The position numbers and the translations under genes were made by a program. DNA of 64,000 nucleotides from Motilimonas pumila (GTDB lineage: Bacteria; Pseudomonadota; Gammaproteobacteria; Enterobacterales; CBDFNC01). Location: positions 62,001 through 126,000 of the forward strand of contig NZ_QZCH01000008.1 of NCBI RefSeq assembly GCF_003596335.1, given 5' to 3'. A model generated the notes under the pieces. It searched no databases, had not been told where the DNA came from, and saw only the letters and a program-made list of their open reading frames with translations. The number at the start of each line of letters is the position of its first letter. Positions within the stretch are counted from its first letter, which is position 1. Below, piece by piece: positions 19,247-29,007 of the stretch.

Positions 19247-19510
19247 ATGGACAGTTTATTGAATAACATGACCGAAGATATCTACCAACGTTTAGTTGAA
19301 GTGGTAGAAAGCGGTAAATGGTTTGATGGTCAAGCATTGAGCCAAGAGCAAAAAGAAATGTGCTTACAGGCCGTTCTGGCATGGCAAGCCAAGCATAATA
19401 CGGACCCGGAACACTTTACCGTGGCTCAAGGCGGCGAGTTGCACATGAAAAGCAAAGCCGAGCTTAAACAGCAATACAAAGAGCAAATCGAGATTAAACA
19501 GCAAGATTAG
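19247..19510 (+). CDS. yeaC: DUF1315 family protein YeaC
   Basis: A small cytoplasmic protein of 87 residues matching E. coli YeaC along its length: NMTEDIYQRLVEVVESGKW, GQALSQEQKEMCLQAVLAWQ and the MKSKAELKQQY tail. No biochemical function is established. AGGAAAAGGAG precedes ATG 19247. Its stop overlaps the stop of the convergent ansA by 4 bp (TTAG, 19507-19510), leaving no room for a terminator between them. Confidence 0.9.
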   Translation: MDSLLNNMTEDIYQRLVEVVESGKWFDGQALSQEQKEMCLQAVLAWQAKHNTDPEHFTVAQGGELHMKSKAELKQQYKEQIEIKQQD

Positions 19511-20520
19511 CTCGCGCTTAGTTCGCCCCTTAAATCTTGACTCATTTTTTGACGAATCATTTGAGGGCTATTATTTCGGCTTAATAAGGCGTGAAGTTTA
19601 GTTAACGCAGCTTCAGTGGTCATGTCATGACCACTGACGACGCCAACTTGCGCCAGCGCATTGCCGGTGGCGTATCCTCCCATATTAACTTTACCTTTGA
19701 GGCACTGGGTCAGGTTCACAATCACAATGTCATTATCGTAGGCTTGCTGCAATGTACTGAGCAAAGCGGGATTTTGCGGCGCGTTGCCAACACCATAACT
19801 CAGTAAAATAAGGGCTTTCACTGGTTGTTGTAAAATATTAGCAATCACCTCGGTGGCAATACCTGGGTACAAGGTGACTACCCCAACAGGTTGCGGTGTA
19901 ATGGTGTTGACTTGCAGCTGCGTACCTTTTGGCTGTTGTAAGTCAGCACTCACGACTTCGATATTTATCCCTACGTTCAACAATGGCGCATGGTTGGGTG
20001 AGCCAAATGCTTCAAAGCCGTCTGCATGTACCTTGGTGGTTCGATTACCGCGAAAAAGTTTGTTATTAAAAAATAAACTGACTTCGGCAATGGGATAATT
20101 GGCTGCTAAGTACAAGGCATTGAGCAGGTTACTTTGCCCGTCTGAACGAAGCTCAGCTAGGGGAATTTGCGAGCCTGTGACGATGACTGGTTTGGTTAAA
20201 TTCTCAAACATAAATGACAACGCGGATGCGGTAAACGCCATGGTATCGGTACCGTGCAGTATCACAAAGCCGTCATAATCGTCATAGTTGGCCGCAATGT
20301 CATCGGCGATTTGTTGCCAATGAGAAGGGTCCATATCAGAGGAGTCAATTAAAGGTTGGTATTCATGAACCGTAAAATCGGGCATTTCCGGGCGGTAAAA
20401 TTCGGGCATTTTTGCCAAGCTGTTCGCCATAAAACCGGCCACAGGGATATAGCCTTGGGGCGACTTTTGCATGCCTATGGTACCGCCAGTGTACGCGACG
20501 TAAATAGACTTTTTAGCCAT
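19507..20520 (-). CDS. ansA: Type I (cytoplasmic) L-asparaginase
   Basis: AnsA hydrolyses L-asparagine to aspartate and ammonia in the cytoplasm. The 337-residue protein has no signal peptide, in line with E. coli AnsA (338). The two catalytic threonines lie in VAYTGGTIGMQKSP and VILHGTDTMAFTASAL. The substrate serine region LIDSSDMDP and the IVTGSQIPLAELRSDG stretch are also present. It lies downstream of sppA on the same strand, but a strong terminator separates them, so it probably has its own promoter in the 110-bp gap. Confidence 0.95.
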   Translation of the reverse strand: MAKKSIYVAYTGGTIGMQKSPQGYIPVAGFMANSLAKMPEFYRPEMPDFTVHEYQPLIDSSDMDPSHWQQIADDIAANYDDYDGFVILHGTDTMAFTASALSFMFENLTKPVIVTGSQIPLAELRSDGQSNLLNALYLAANYPIAEVSLFFNNKLFRGNRTTKVHADGFEAFGSPNHAPLLNVGINIEVVSADLQQPKGTQLQVNTITPQPVGVVTLYPGIATEVIANILQQPVKALILLSYGVGNAPQNPALLSTLQQAYDNDIVIVNLTQCLKGKVNMGGYATGNALAQVGVVSGHDMTTEAALTKLHALLSRNNSPQMIRQKMSQDLRGELSAS

Positions 20521-20569
20521 TTATGTTTTCTTATTAAAACGTTTATGCTGATTATAGGGTGAATAAAAG

Positions 20570-20596
20570 AAAAAAAAAGCCCGCGTAGGCGGGCTT
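20570..20596 (-). terminator. Rho-independent terminator of sppA
   Basis: On the minus strand GCCCGC/GCGGGC with a 4-nt loop is followed by a run of nine T. It lies 37 bp after the sppA stop and before ansA, separating two genes that are often linked. Confidence 0.9.
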
Positions 20597-20630
20597 GAGG
20601 TTTTTTTGCTAAGCCAACTTAGCCCGAGGG

Positions 20631-22490
20631 TTATAGCTTGACGCTATCACACGCTGGACACAAAGCGTATAAGCCCTTCGGGTCGTTGTAACGAAGCATT
20701 GGCGCTGCTTGTTTATCTACTTCCGTGAGGATGGCTTGCACGCTTGGCGATTGTAATATCTCTGGTTGCAGTTGCTGTTTCACCTGACCAAAAAACTCTG
20801 ACAAAATCGCGTCTCTGTTGCTCTGGTAGGGCTGCACAATTTTAATCTCAAAGTCGTCCAGTTCGGCCAAGCTTGCCGCTCGCGTCAACGATAGCTTAAG
20901 GCCTCCAAGGTGATCAACTAGGCCCAAACGTTTGGCGTCCTCACCTGTCCAAACTCGGCCCTCGGCTAGTTGTGCCACTTCTTCAGGAGGCAACTTTCTA
21001 CCTTCGACAACTACTTGCAAAAATTTGTTGTAACCATTGTCGATACTCAGCTGAATAATTTCCTTCATGTAGCTAGGTAAAGGCCTGGTGACTCCTACGC
21101 CGCTAAAAGGTGTCGTGCCTACGCCATCGCCAGAAATACCCATTTTTTTCAGGGCTTTCTCAAAAGTCGCAAACATGCCAAAAATACCAATCGAGCCGGT
21201 TAAGGTGACGGGTGACGCGACAATCTCATTGGCCGCCGATGCGATCCAATAGCCGCCAGATGCTGCGGTGCTACTCATGGATACAATCACGGGTTTATTT
21301 GCCGCTTTTAGCGCTAGAATTTGTTGCCTTATTTGCTCAGACGCAAATGCGCTGCCGCCTGGGGTATCAATGCGTAATACCACGGCTTTAACTTGTTCGT
21401 CTAAGCGTGCGTCGTTCAGTTGCTCAGACAAGCTGTCGCCGCCAATGGTGCCAGCAGACTGTAAACCAGCCATAATTTCACCGGAGGCGAAAATGGTCGC
21501 GATTTGATCTTTGTAGCCTGTGCTTTCTTCAAAAGCATCAGGAATGGCGGCCAGGTAGTCTTGAAAGCCTACACTTAAGTAATTGTCTGCGCTGTCGTTC
21601 TCACCCAGTTGAGCCATCAAGAAATGGCGCATTTCTTGTTTACTTTTTAACTCATCCACCAGTTCTTGCTCTTTAGCATAGAGGCCTTGTGAGCCTCCCG
21701 CGGCTTTTAGGCGTTCGAGGTATTGTTCTACGCTTGGGGATATCGCATTACCCGCCAAGTTTCTTTCCATGGCGATGGTTTCGATGTATTTGCCCCACAG
21801 CTGGTTTAACCAAGCTAAGTTCGCTTGTTTGCTTTCACTCGACATGTTGTCACGAATGTAGGGCTCAACGAAGGATTTATAAGTGCCAACTTTAAACACG
21901 TGTGAGCTAATGGCCAGTTTGTCGATGGCTGATTTAAAATATAAGCGATAAACCCCTAAACCTTCTATTAACACAGCGCCTTCAGGGTTCAGCATGATTT
22001 TATCGGCGTGGCTGGCAAGCAAGTATTGGCTTTGCGTATAAAAGTCGCCATAGGCGTACACAGGTTTACCGGATTCTTTAAACTCTTTGATCGCTGAACC
22101 AATTTCCAACAGTTTGTTCATGCCGGTGCTGTGCAATCCTTCTAAATCTAAGATCAAAGCGCTGATACGATTGTCTGCTTGAGCAAAGCGAATGGCGTGA
22201 GTGATGTCAGTGAGTGCGATTTCACGGAACTGCTCGGTGTCTTGGCCTAGCAATTCGTTGGTAAATTCGGAAACAGGGTCGACAGGTTGTGTTTGCTCAA
22301 CAACTTGCCCTTTTAAGTTGAGTGTCAGGGCTGCGCCTTGGGGAATGTTAGGCGTAGGGTCCGCGCTCATGGCGATGGCTAATACAGCCACAATCAGTAA
22401 AAATGCCAGATTGAGCACTAATAAGCGGATAAAGTTGATGGACTTAAATAGCGTGCGAAAAACCCATTTGATAACACTCAAAACAAACAT
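20631..22490 (-). CDS. sppA: Signal peptide peptidase SppA, 67K type (protease IV)
   Basis: SppA is an inner-membrane serine/lysine protease that degrades cleaved signal peptides. The 619 residues match the tandem-domain E. coli form (618). One N-terminal transmembrane helix (about 20-42) anchors a periplasmic body. The catalytic Lys is in KVGTYKSFVEPY (N-domain) and the nucleophile Ser in STAASGGYWIAS (C-domain). A C-terminal ALCPACDSVKL tail with a CxxC pair is distinctive. ATG 22490 is assumed; an AGG motif overlaps it closely, so a slightly later start is possible. It is divergent from the nitroreductase gene. Confidence 0.94.
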   Translation of the reverse strand: MFVLSVIKWVFRTLFKSINFIRLLVLNLAFLLIVAVLAIAMSADPTPNIPQGAALTLNLKGQVVEQTQPVDPVSEFTNELLGQDTEQFREIALTDITHAIRFAQADNRISALILDLEGLHSTGMNKLLEIGSAIKEFKESGKPVYAYGDFYTQSQYLLASHADKIMLNPEGAVLIEGLGVYRLYFKSAIDKLAISSHVFKVGTYKSFVEPYIRDNMSSESKQANLAWLNQLWGKYIETIAMERNLAGNAISPSVEQYLERLKAAGGSQGLYAKEQELVDELKSKQEMRHFLMAQLGENDSADNYLSVGFQDYLAAIPDAFEESTGYKDQIATIFASGEIMAGLQSAGTIGGDSLSEQLNDARLDEQVKAVVLRIDTPGGSAFASEQIRQQILALKAANKPVIVSMSSTAASGGYWIASAANEIVASPVTLTGSIGIFGMFATFEKALKKMGISGDGVGTTPFSGVGVTRPLPSYMKEIIQLSIDNGYNKFLQVVVEGRKLPPEEVAQLAEGRVWTGEDAKRLGLVDHLGGLKLSLTRAASLAELDDFEIKIVQPYQSNRDAILSEFFGQVKQQLQPEILQSPSVQAILTEVDKQAAPMLRYNDPKGLYALCPACDSVKL

Positions 22491-22726
22491 CCTGTTTACA
22501 TTTATTGTGGCTCAACTCTACTAAAGTTATGACCGAGAAAAAACCGTTTCTCTCTCGTAATGCCATTTATTATTGTTATGAAATAGACATTTGCTTGATT
22601 TTCTTGCTTAACTTTAAGCAACTATCATTCTCATTAGTGCCTTGAACGGGTAACATGAAGGCCACGCCAACATGACTTTACCACGGCAAAAGCGTGCCGG
22701 GTAAGCAGCAAGAAAAGGAATCGCTG

Positions 22727-23275
22727 ATGCAAGCCATAGAATTATTATTAAATCGTCGTTCATGGGGGCGCTTGACTGAGCCAGGGCCTGATAAGTGCGA
22801 CCTAGAAACCATTATTCAAGCAGGCCTTCGTAGCCCTGATCATGGTGCATTACACCCTTGGCGTTTCATTATTGCTGAAGGCGATGGCTTATTACGATTA
22901 GGCGATATTTACCAGCAAGCGGCAGTCGCGAATGGCGCGGACGAAGCTGCGATTCAAAAAGCGCAAAATATGCCTCAACGAGCGCCCTTAGTCATTACTG
23001 TGGTTGCTTGTGTCACGCCGGATCATAAAATCCCTGAAGTAGAGCAGGTATTGTCAGCAGGGTGTGCAGCGCATGCTATGCAAATGGCGGCTCAAGCGTT
23101 GGGTTACGGTGGTATCTGGCGAACTGGCGCGATGAGCTACGATGACAAAGTAAAAGCCGATTTAGGTTTAAAGGGGAAAGAACAAATTGTGGGCTATTTG
23201 TATCTTGGCAGTTTAGTCAATGAACCGTCTGCTACTAAAAAGCTCGACCCAGATGACTTTGTTAGCTATCTCTAG
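22727..23275 (+). CDS. ydjA: NAD(P)H nitroreductase, YdjA family
   Basis: A 182-residue FMN-dependent nitroreductase-fold protein close in length to E. coli YdjA (183). Family features are LLLNRRSWGRLTEP, the FMN-phosphate region GLRSPDHGALHPWRF, QMAAQALGYGGIWRTGAM and the terminal VGYLYLGSL. The natural substrate is unknown; YdjA is the minimal type with FMN shared between subunits of a dimer. A longer frame starts at GTG 22694, but ATG 22727 has AAAAGGA at the right distance and matches the YdjA N-terminus. In E. coli, ydjA-sppA-ansA are also neighbours. Confidence 0.9.
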   Translation: MQAIELLLNRRSWGRLTEPGPDKCDLETIIQAGLRSPDHGALHPWRFIIAEGDGLLRLGDIYQQAAVANGADEAAIQKAQNMPQRAPLVITVVACVTPDHKIPEVEQVLSAGCAAHAMQMAAQALGYGGIWRTGAMSYDDKVKADLGLKGKEQIVGYLYLGSLVNEPSATKKLDPDDFVSYL

Positions 23276-23316
23276 CGTCAGCTAAGAGGCGCGTTTTCTG
23301 TCTCAATTTATACTAT

Positions 23317-23345
23317 TAAAAAAGGCCGCAGTAAGCGGCCTTTTT
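23317..23345. terminator. Bidirectional terminator between ydjA and asnS
   Basis: AAGGCCGC and GCGGCCTT pair around an AGTA-type loop with A-run and T-run flanks, serving both convergent genes. Confidence 0.92.
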
Positions 23346-23371
23346 GCTACGCGATTTTTACTGCATCACTA

Positions 23372-24772
23372 TTAATATTCAGCAGACTTAGGTGCACGTG
23401 GGAACGGAATAACGTCGCGAATGTTGTTTACGCCAGTGACATAAGACACTAAACGTTCGAAACCTAAACCAAAACCTGCGTGTGGCACAGTGCCGTAGCG
23501 ACGAAGATCACGATAGAAGCTGTATTCTTCTTTATCCAGATTCATTTCGTCCATGCGCGCATCCAGTACGCTCAAGTCTTCTTCACGTTGGCTACCGCCA
23601 ATGATTTCACCAATGCCAGGAGCTAATACGTCCATGGCGGCAACGGTTTTACCGTCCTCGTTCAGCTTCATGTAGAAAGCTTTAATGTCTTTCGGGTAGT
23701 TTTGCATGATCACCGGGCCACCTACATGCTCTTCTGCAAGGTAACGCTCGTGTTCAGACTGTAAATCAACGCCCCATTCAACCGGGTATTCAAATTTCTT
23801 ACCACAGGTTTTAAGGATTTCGATGGCGTCAGTGTAGTCCATTCTGACAAAGTCAGAATTAATCATGTTTTCAAGGCGAGAGATGGCTTCTTTGTCAACG
23901 CGCTGGGCAAAAAATTGCATGTCGTCTGCACGTTCATTGAGCACGGCCTTGAAAACATATTTCAATAAATCTTCAGATAACTGTGCGGCGTCAGCTAAGT
24001 CGGCAAACGCAATTTCTGGCTCAACCATCCAAAACTCTGCAAGGTGGCGACTTGTGTTTGAGTTTTCGGCGCGGAAAGTAGGACCAAAAGTGTAAATTTT
24101 GCTTAAGGCACAAGCGTAAGTTTCACCGTTAAGTTGGCCAGATACGGTCAAAAAAGTTTCTTTACCAAAGAAATCTTCTTTGTAATCTATGTTGCCTTGA
24201 TCGTCTTGCGGTAAATTCATCATGTCCAGCGTTGATACGCGGAACATTTCACCTGCCCCTTCGGTATCACTGCCGGTAATAATCGGCGTGCTTACCCAGT
24301 AGTAACCCTGTTCGTGGAAAAAACGGTGGATTGCTTGAGACAAACAGTTACGGACACGGGCTACTGCACCTATGATATTTGTTCTTGGGCGTAGGTGCGC
24401 GTGCTCACGTAAGTACTCAATACTGTGGCGCTTCGCTGACATTGGGTAAGTGTCGGGATCTTCCACCCAGCCAACAACCTTAACGTGGGTTGCTTGGATC
24501 TCAAACTGTTGACCTTTGCCTGGGCTTTCGACTACTTCACCAGTCACTTCCACTGAACAACCCGCTGTAAGGCGAACGATTTCAGCTTCGTAATTGTCTA
24601 AGTCTGCTGGAGCAACGGCTTGAATCGGGTCAAAACATGAACCATCGTAGACTGCAAGAAAAGAAATACCGGCTTTTGAGTCACGGCGTGTTCTGATCCA
24701 ACCTTTTACAGTCACCTGGCTTCCTACCGGGTACTGACCTTTAAATACTTCAACTATGGACGCTTGCGTCAT
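23372..24772 (-). CDS. asnS: Asparaginyl-tRNA synthetase
   Basis: AsnS is a class IIb synthetase that charges tRNA-Asn. The 466 residues are exactly the E. coli size. The N-terminal OB-fold anticodon-binding domain contains [16 protein letters not shown]. The catalytic domain shows motif 2 ([20 protein letters not shown]) and motif 3 ([15 protein letters not shown]). ATG 24772 has GGAGAG about 10 nt upstream. It is convergent with ydjA, with a shared terminator. Confidence 0.98.
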   Translation of the reverse strand: MTQASIVEVFKGQYPVGSQVTVKGWIRTRRDSKAGISFLAVYDGSCFDPIQAVAPADLDNYEAEIVRLTAGCSVEVTGEVVESPGKGQQFEIQATHVKVVGWVEDPDTYPMSAKRHSIEYLREHAHLRPRTNIIGAVARVRNCLSQAIHRFFHEQGYYWVSTPIITGSDTEGAGEMFRVSTLDMMNLPQDDQGNIDYKEDFFGKETFLTVSGQLNGETYACALSKIYTFGPTFRAENSNTSRHLAEFWMVEPEIAFADLADAAQLSEDLLKYVFKAVLNERADDMQFFAQRVDKEAISRLENMINSDFVRMDYTDAIEILKTCGKKFEYPVEWGVDLQSEHERYLAEEHVGGPVIMQNYPKDIKAFYMKLNEDGKTVAAMDVLAPGIGEIIGGSQREEDLSVLDARMDEMNLDKEEYSFYRDLRRYGTVPHAGFGLGFERLVSYVTGVNNIRDVIPFPRAPKSAEY

Positions 24773-24994
24773 CTTAGTATGCTCTCCAGCTGCACGAGTT
24801 AATCAAGTATGCGACCCGTTAGGATTGGCGTACGGTTAACCCAAATTTTCAATGTTCAAAACCCGTAATCTTACCTTTGCCTATTCAGGAAACAAGTAAA
24901 AAATGGAAATTTCCGCCTTTATCTGTCGCTATGGCACAAATCACAGCGATATTGCTGAGTTTGAGGTATCTTCAAACGAGTAGAAGGAGAATAT

Positions 24995-25348
24995 ATGGCG
25001 CAACAAGAGCGAAGACGGCGAGGGAACAAGGTCCAAGTATTATTGGCTTGCTTGGCTTTTGCCAGCTGGAGTTTGTTATTGGTGGCGTTATTGCTGTTTC
25101 ATTATGCCAGACCTGAACTAGAAACGGGTCTCGTCCGGTACTTTGAGCTCGATGTGCGAACCCATTGGCAACCCCATCTAAAGAACTACCTGCTTTATGT
25201 GCTTTGGGGCTGTTCTGGCCTGTCGCTCTTGAGCTTTGTCATTAACCTGCGTTACTCGCGGCGCAAACAAGACAAAGTCTGGTTTAACTTTATTATGCTA
25301 TTGGTGATTTGCGCCGTAAGCTTGTTATTTTTCTACTTAAAGGTATAA
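24995..25348 (+). CDS. Small predicted membrane protein, unknown function
   Basis: A 117-residue protein with an Arg/Gln-rich cytoplasmic N-terminus (MAQQERRRRG) and three likely transmembrane helices near residues 15-35, 63-83 and 96-115. A very strong AGAAGGAGA Shine-Dalgarno 5 nt before ATG 24995 makes it a real gene and rules out the overlapping frame starting at 24877. I do not recognise a named family. It is divergent from asnS and convergent with bioA, and no partner is apparent. Confidence 0.75.
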   Translation: MAQQERRRRGNKVQVLLACLAFASWSLLLVALLLFHYARPELETGLVRYFELDVRTHWQPHLKNYLLYVLWGCSGLSLLSFVINLRYSRRKQDKVWFNFIMLLVICAVSLLFFYLKV

Positions 25349-25379
25349 GCCTTTTACATCACATCGCTTTCCAAGCCGT

Positions 25380-26663
25380 TTATTCTTGATGAGGAAGTTC
25401 ACTCAAGGTTTGCTTTATCGCATTGATTAACTGTTGCAAATGCGCACTGGTCATCACAAAGGGCGGCATCATATATATCAACTTACCAAACGGGCGCAGC
25501 CAGACACCGTGTTCAATAAAAGCCTGTTGCAGCGTTGCCACGTCATACGCGTGAGTGGTTTCAACCACACCGATTGCGCCTAATATTCTTACATCAGCCA
25601 CATTTGGTAATTGTTGCAATGGCTTGAGCGAGTGTTGCAAAGTTTGCTCAATCGCGGCCACTCTTTGTTGCCACGGGCTTTGTCGCAACAAACGTATACT
25701 GGCGGTTGCCACTGCGCAAGCCAGTGGGTTGGCCATAAAGGTGGGGCCATGCATAAAGACGCCAGCCTTACCTTGGCATACGGTATCTGCTACGTGCTTG
25801 GTAGTTAAGGTGGCCGCCAAACTCATGTAGCCCCCTGTGATGGCTTTACCTAAACAAAGAATGTCGGGCACTACATCGGCGTGTTCACACGCGAGCATTT
25901 TGCCGGTGCGACCAAAGCCGGTGGCAATTTCGTCGGCGATGAATAAGATGCCGTATTGCGCGCACAACTGCTTGGCACTTGCTAAATACTCTGGGTGATA
26001 AATGCGCATGCCCCCAGCCCCTTGCACAATAGGCTCTATGATCATGGCGGCGATGTCGTAATGGTGTTTTGCCAACGTGGCTTTGAGTTCGTCCAGCTCA
26101 CTGGGGTCAAAAGCCTGATCAAATCGACTTTGCGGCGCAGCAACAAACAGATGCTGGGGTAAAAAGTCTTGATACAATTCATGCATCGAGTTTTCAGGGT
26201 CGGTAACGCCCATCGCGCCAAAGGTGTCGCCATGATAACCATTTCGTACGGTTAGAAATTTAGCCCTCGGTTCGCCTTTGCTGTGCCAATACTGCAGCGC
26301 CATCTTCAACGCCACTTCCACCGCAACGCTACCAGAGTCAGACAAAAACACTTTATCGAGGGCTTCGGGGGTGATAGCAATCAGTTCTTGGCATAAATCA
26401 ATGGCGGGTTGATGGGTCAAGCCGCCAAACATCACATGGGACATTTTTTGCAGCTGTTGCTGCGCAGCCTGGTTGAGCTCTGGCACGTTGTAACCATGAA
26501 TACAAGCCCACCAAGAAGCCATGCCATCAATGAGTTCACGGCCATCGTCCAAAGTCAGGGTTACGCCACTGGCGTGGCTAACACCGTAACAAGGTAATGG
26601 GTTAACACTGGAAGTATAAGGGTGCCAGATATGTTGTTGGTCAAACTGGTAATTTATGCTCAT
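25380..26663 (-). CDS. bioA: Adenosylmethionine-8-amino-7-oxononanoate aminotransferase
   Basis: BioA is the PLP enzyme that makes 7,8-diaminopelargonate from KAPA with SAM as amino donor. The 427 residues are typical (E. coli 429). It shows the active-site Lys in [12 protein letters not shown], the metal/PLP region [16 protein letters not shown], the substrate motif [14 protein letters not shown] and the C-terminal [14 protein letters not shown]. It is divergent from bioB across a ~100-bp region with a BirA-like operator, the classical enterobacterial arrangement. Confidence 0.97.
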   Translation of the reverse strand: MSINYQFDQQHIWHPYTSSVNPLPCYGVSHASGVTLTLDDGRELIDGMASWWACIHGYNVPELNQAAQQQLQKMSHVMFGGLTHQPAIDLCQELIAITPEALDKVFLSDSGSVAVEVALKMALQYWHSKGEPRAKFLTVRNGYHGDTFGAMGVTDPENSMHELYQDFLPQHLFVAAPQSRFDQAFDPSELDELKATLAKHHYDIAAMIIEPIVQGAGGMRIYHPEYLASAKQLCAQYGILFIADEIATGFGRTGKMLACEHADVVPDILCLGKAITGGYMSLAATLTTKHVADTVCQGKAGVFMHGPTFMANPLACAVATASIRLLRQSPWQQRVAAIEQTLQHSLKPLQQLPNVADVRILGAIGVVETTHAYDVATLQQAFIEHGVWLRPFGKLIYMMPPFVMTSAHLQQLINAIKQTLSELPHQE

Positions 26664-26674
26664 AAAATAACCAA

Positions 26675-26707
26675 AGGTAAACTGATTGCCGTAATTAAAG
26701 TTGACAG
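26675..26707. promoter_or_regulatory. BirA-like biotin operator between bioA and bioB
   Basis: On the minus strand CTGTCAACT-N15-AGTTTACCT matches the BirA operator TTGTAAACC-N15-GGTTTACAA at 6 of 9 positions in each arm with the exact 15-nt spacing. On the plus strand it covers the -35 (TTGACA) of the bioB promoter. Sequence and position are seen; binding is inferred from the E. coli bio operator. Confidence 0.65.
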
Positions 26708-26728
26708 CTTAACGTGGATACATACACT
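26701..26728 (+). promoter_or_regulatory. bioB promoter
   Basis: A consensus -35 TTGACA (26701-26706) is followed after 16 nt by TACACT (26723-26728). The predicted start near 26735 lies downstream of the in-frame GTG 26714, so translation must begin later, at ATG 26765. Confidence 0.6.
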
Positions 26729-26764
26729 AGCCAAATAATTTTAATAGCAAAACAGGCAAGCAAA

Positions 26765-27808
26765 ATGGCGGCAGAATTAAGACACGATTGGACGGTCGAA
26801 CAGGTTAATGGGTTATTTCAACGTCCTTTTATGGACTTGGTCTTTATGGCCCAGTCAATTCACCGTCAACACTTCGATCCTAACCAAGTGCAAGTCAGCA
26901 CTTTGTTATCGATAAAAACCGGCGCTTGCCCAGAAGACTGTAAATACTGCCCACAAAGCGCACGTTATGATACGGGCCTTGAAAAAGAGCGTTTGCTTGA
27001 AGTCGAAAAGGTATTGACGGAAGCCAAAAAGGCTAAGGCTGCGGGCTCAACCCGTTTTTGTATGGGGGCGGCGTGGAAAAACCCCAAAGATCGCGATTTG
27101 CCATACATTGAAGAAATGGTGAAGGGCGTAAAAGCATTAGGTTTAGAGTCATGCATGACGTTGGGCATGTTAAACGAAGATCAAGCAGGCCGATTGGCCG
27201 ACGCCGGGTTAGACTATTACAATCATAACTTGGACACTTCGCCCGAGTATTACGATCAAATCATTACCACTCGTACCTATCAAGACAGGTTAGACACGCT
27301 AGATCATGTGCGCAATTCAGGTATGAAAGTATGCAGCGGCGGCATTGTTGGCTTGGGCGAGTCGGCCAACGATCGTTCTGGTTTACTGGTGCAATTGGCG
27401 AACATGCCGAAACACCCGGAAAGTGTGCCAATTAATAAATTGGTAAAAGTACAAGGTACGCCACTTGAAAATGTGGATGACTTAGACGAGTTTGAATTTA
27501 TACGTACCATTGCGGTTGCTCGTATTATGATGCCTCAGTCTCACGTGCGTCTATCCGCAGGCCGTGAAAAAATGAATGAGCAAACTCAAGCCTTGTGCTT
27601 TATGGCCGGCGCCAACTCGATTTTCTATGGTTGTAAATTATTGACGACGCCAAACCCAGAAGAAAATGCCGATATGAAACTATTCAATAAGTTAGGCATT
27701 AACCGCGAACAATATCACGTTGACCCAACAGAGCTAGAGGCCGATTTGCCATTGGGCCCTGTAACCCAAGACACCGACTTATTCTATGACGCGACACGAG
27801 CTCGTTAA
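26765..27808 (+). CDS. bioB: Biotin synthase BioB
   Basis: BioB is the radical-SAM enzyme that inserts sulfur into dethiobiotin. It carries the SAM-cluster motif [12 protein letters not shown] and the conserved [33 protein letters not shown] and [12 protein letters not shown], which hold the second-cluster ligands. The chosen ATG 26765 gives 347 residues, near the E. coli length (346), and aligns with its N-terminus; the longer frame from GTG 26714 would begin upstream of the predicted transcription start. The stop overlaps the bioF start by one base. Confidence 0.97.
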   Translation: MAAELRHDWTVEQVNGLFQRPFMDLVFMAQSIHRQHFDPNQVQVSTLLSIKTGACPEDCKYCPQSARYDTGLEKERLLEVEKVLTEAKKAKAAGSTRFCMGAAWKNPKDRDLPYIEEMVKGVKALGLESCMTLGMLNEDQAGRLADAGLDYYNHNLDTSPEYYDQIITTRTYQDRLDTLDHVRNSGMKVCSGGIVGLGESANDRSGLLVQLANMPKHPESVPINKLVKVQGTPLENVDDLDEFEFIRTIAVARIMMPQSHVRLSAGREKMNEQTQALCFMAGANSIFYGCKLLTTPNPEENADMKLFNKLGINREQYHVDPTELEADLPLGPVTQDTDLFYDATRAR

Positions 27809-29007
27809 TGGCCTTTGATTTTATCTCGGCGCAGTTAGCCGAGCGTAAAAGTCAGCACCTGTACCGTCAAACAACGGCGGTACAATGCCAAGGGCGCCTG
27901 ATTCAATATCAACAAGCTTCCTTGTTAAATTTTTCCGGCAATGATTACCTTTCTCTCGCACAAGCCCCTGAGCTGGTGACTGCTTGGCAGCAAGGGCTCG
28001 CTCAGTATGGCTGTGGCAGCGGAGCCAGCGCCTTAGTGACTGGTTATTCTGATGCTCATTATGCGTTAGAACAAACCATTAAAGAGTGGCTGAATGTGCC
28101 AGCGGTTGCCTTGTTTAATTCAGGCTACAGCGCAAACCAAGCTGTGCTTAAATTGCTTCTTGGCAAACAAGACCTGCTTATTCAAGATAAATTAAACCAT
28201 GCTTCTTTGATTGAGGCCGGCCAATATGTGGCCGCGAACATGGTGCGTTTTCGCCATAATGATATGTCTCACCTTGAACAACGTTTGTCTCAAGGCGGCG
28301 AGAATAAACTGGTGATTAGCGAAGGCGTTTTTAGTATGGACGGCGATCAAGCGCCGCTGGCGGAAATCGTTCGTTTAACTCGGCAATATCAAGCTTGGCT
28401 GATGGTGGATGATGCCCACGGCATTGGCGTACTTGGTCCCCATGGCCAAGGTAGCTTGGCGCAGCAAGGCATTCATCCGCAAGATTGTCACATTCATATG
28501 GCGACATTTGGCAAAGCCCTTGGTGTTGCCGGCGCTATGGTCGCGGGCACAGTTGATTTAGTTGATTACATTACCAATTTCTCTAAGCCTTATATTTACA
28601 CCACGGCGATGCCTCCAGCACAAGCCGTGGCCATTAAAGCGAGCATTGAGCTATTGCAACAACAGCCGTGGCGACAGCAAAAATTGCTACAAAATATTGC
28701 TACCTTCAAACAGGCTGCACAGCAAGAGGGTATTGAAATAGCACCTTCTGAAACGGCGATTCAACCGGTTATTATTGGCGGGAATAATGCCACCTTAGCT
28801 TTGGCTCAACGACTACGTGAGCAAGGCTTTTATTGCACCGCAATCCGTCCGCCAACGGTACCGCCCGGCAGTGCCAGACTAAGGGTCACCTTATGCAGTG
28901 CTCATACGACAGCGGATATTCATGCTTTAGTGACGGCTTTGGCACAAGGACTCGCAGGTAATGCTGACGCAGGGATGACAAATAGAGAGTTTAGCAATGA
29001 GCAGTAA
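27808..29007 (+). CDS. bioF: 8-amino-7-oxononanoate synthase BioF
   Basis: BioF condenses pimeloyl-ACP with alanine to KAPA, using PLP. The protein has 399 residues. It carries NFSGNDYLSLAQ, GSGASALVTGY, MVDDAHGIGVLGPHGQG and the PLP-lysine motif HMATFGKALGVAGA. ATG 27808 shares a base with the bioB stop (TAATG). It runs 11 bp into bioC, so it is translationally coupled on both sides. Confidence 0.96.
   Translation: MAFDFISAQLAERKSQHLYRQTTAVQCQGRLIQYQQASLLNFSGNDYLSLAQAPELVTAWQQGLAQYGCGSGASALVTGYSDAHYALEQTIKEWLNVPAVALFNSGYSANQAVLKLLLGKQDLLIQDKLNHASLIEAGQYVAANMVRFRHNDMSHLEQRLSQGGENKLVISEGVFSMDGDQAPLAEIVRLTRQYQAWLMVDDAHGIGVLGPHGQGSLAQQGIHPQDCHIHMATFGKALGVAGAMVAGTVDLVDYITNFSKPYIYTTAMPPAQAVAIKASIELLQQQPWRQQKLLQNIATFKQAAQQEGIEIAPSETAIQPVIIGGNNATLALAQRLREQGFYCTAIRPPTVPPGSARLRVTLCSAHTTADIHALVTALAQGLAGNADAGMTNREFSNEQ

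Noticed and set aside
22620-22640. Possible Fur box between sppA and the nitroreductase gene
   Set aside because: Only one half (AATGAGAAT on the minus strand) resembles the consensus; the other half matches at about 3 of 7 positions.
24877-25116. 79-residue frame overlapping the small membrane protein gene at 24995
   Set aside because: It has no ribosome-binding site and overlaps in another frame a gene with a very strong one; its translation shows no domain.
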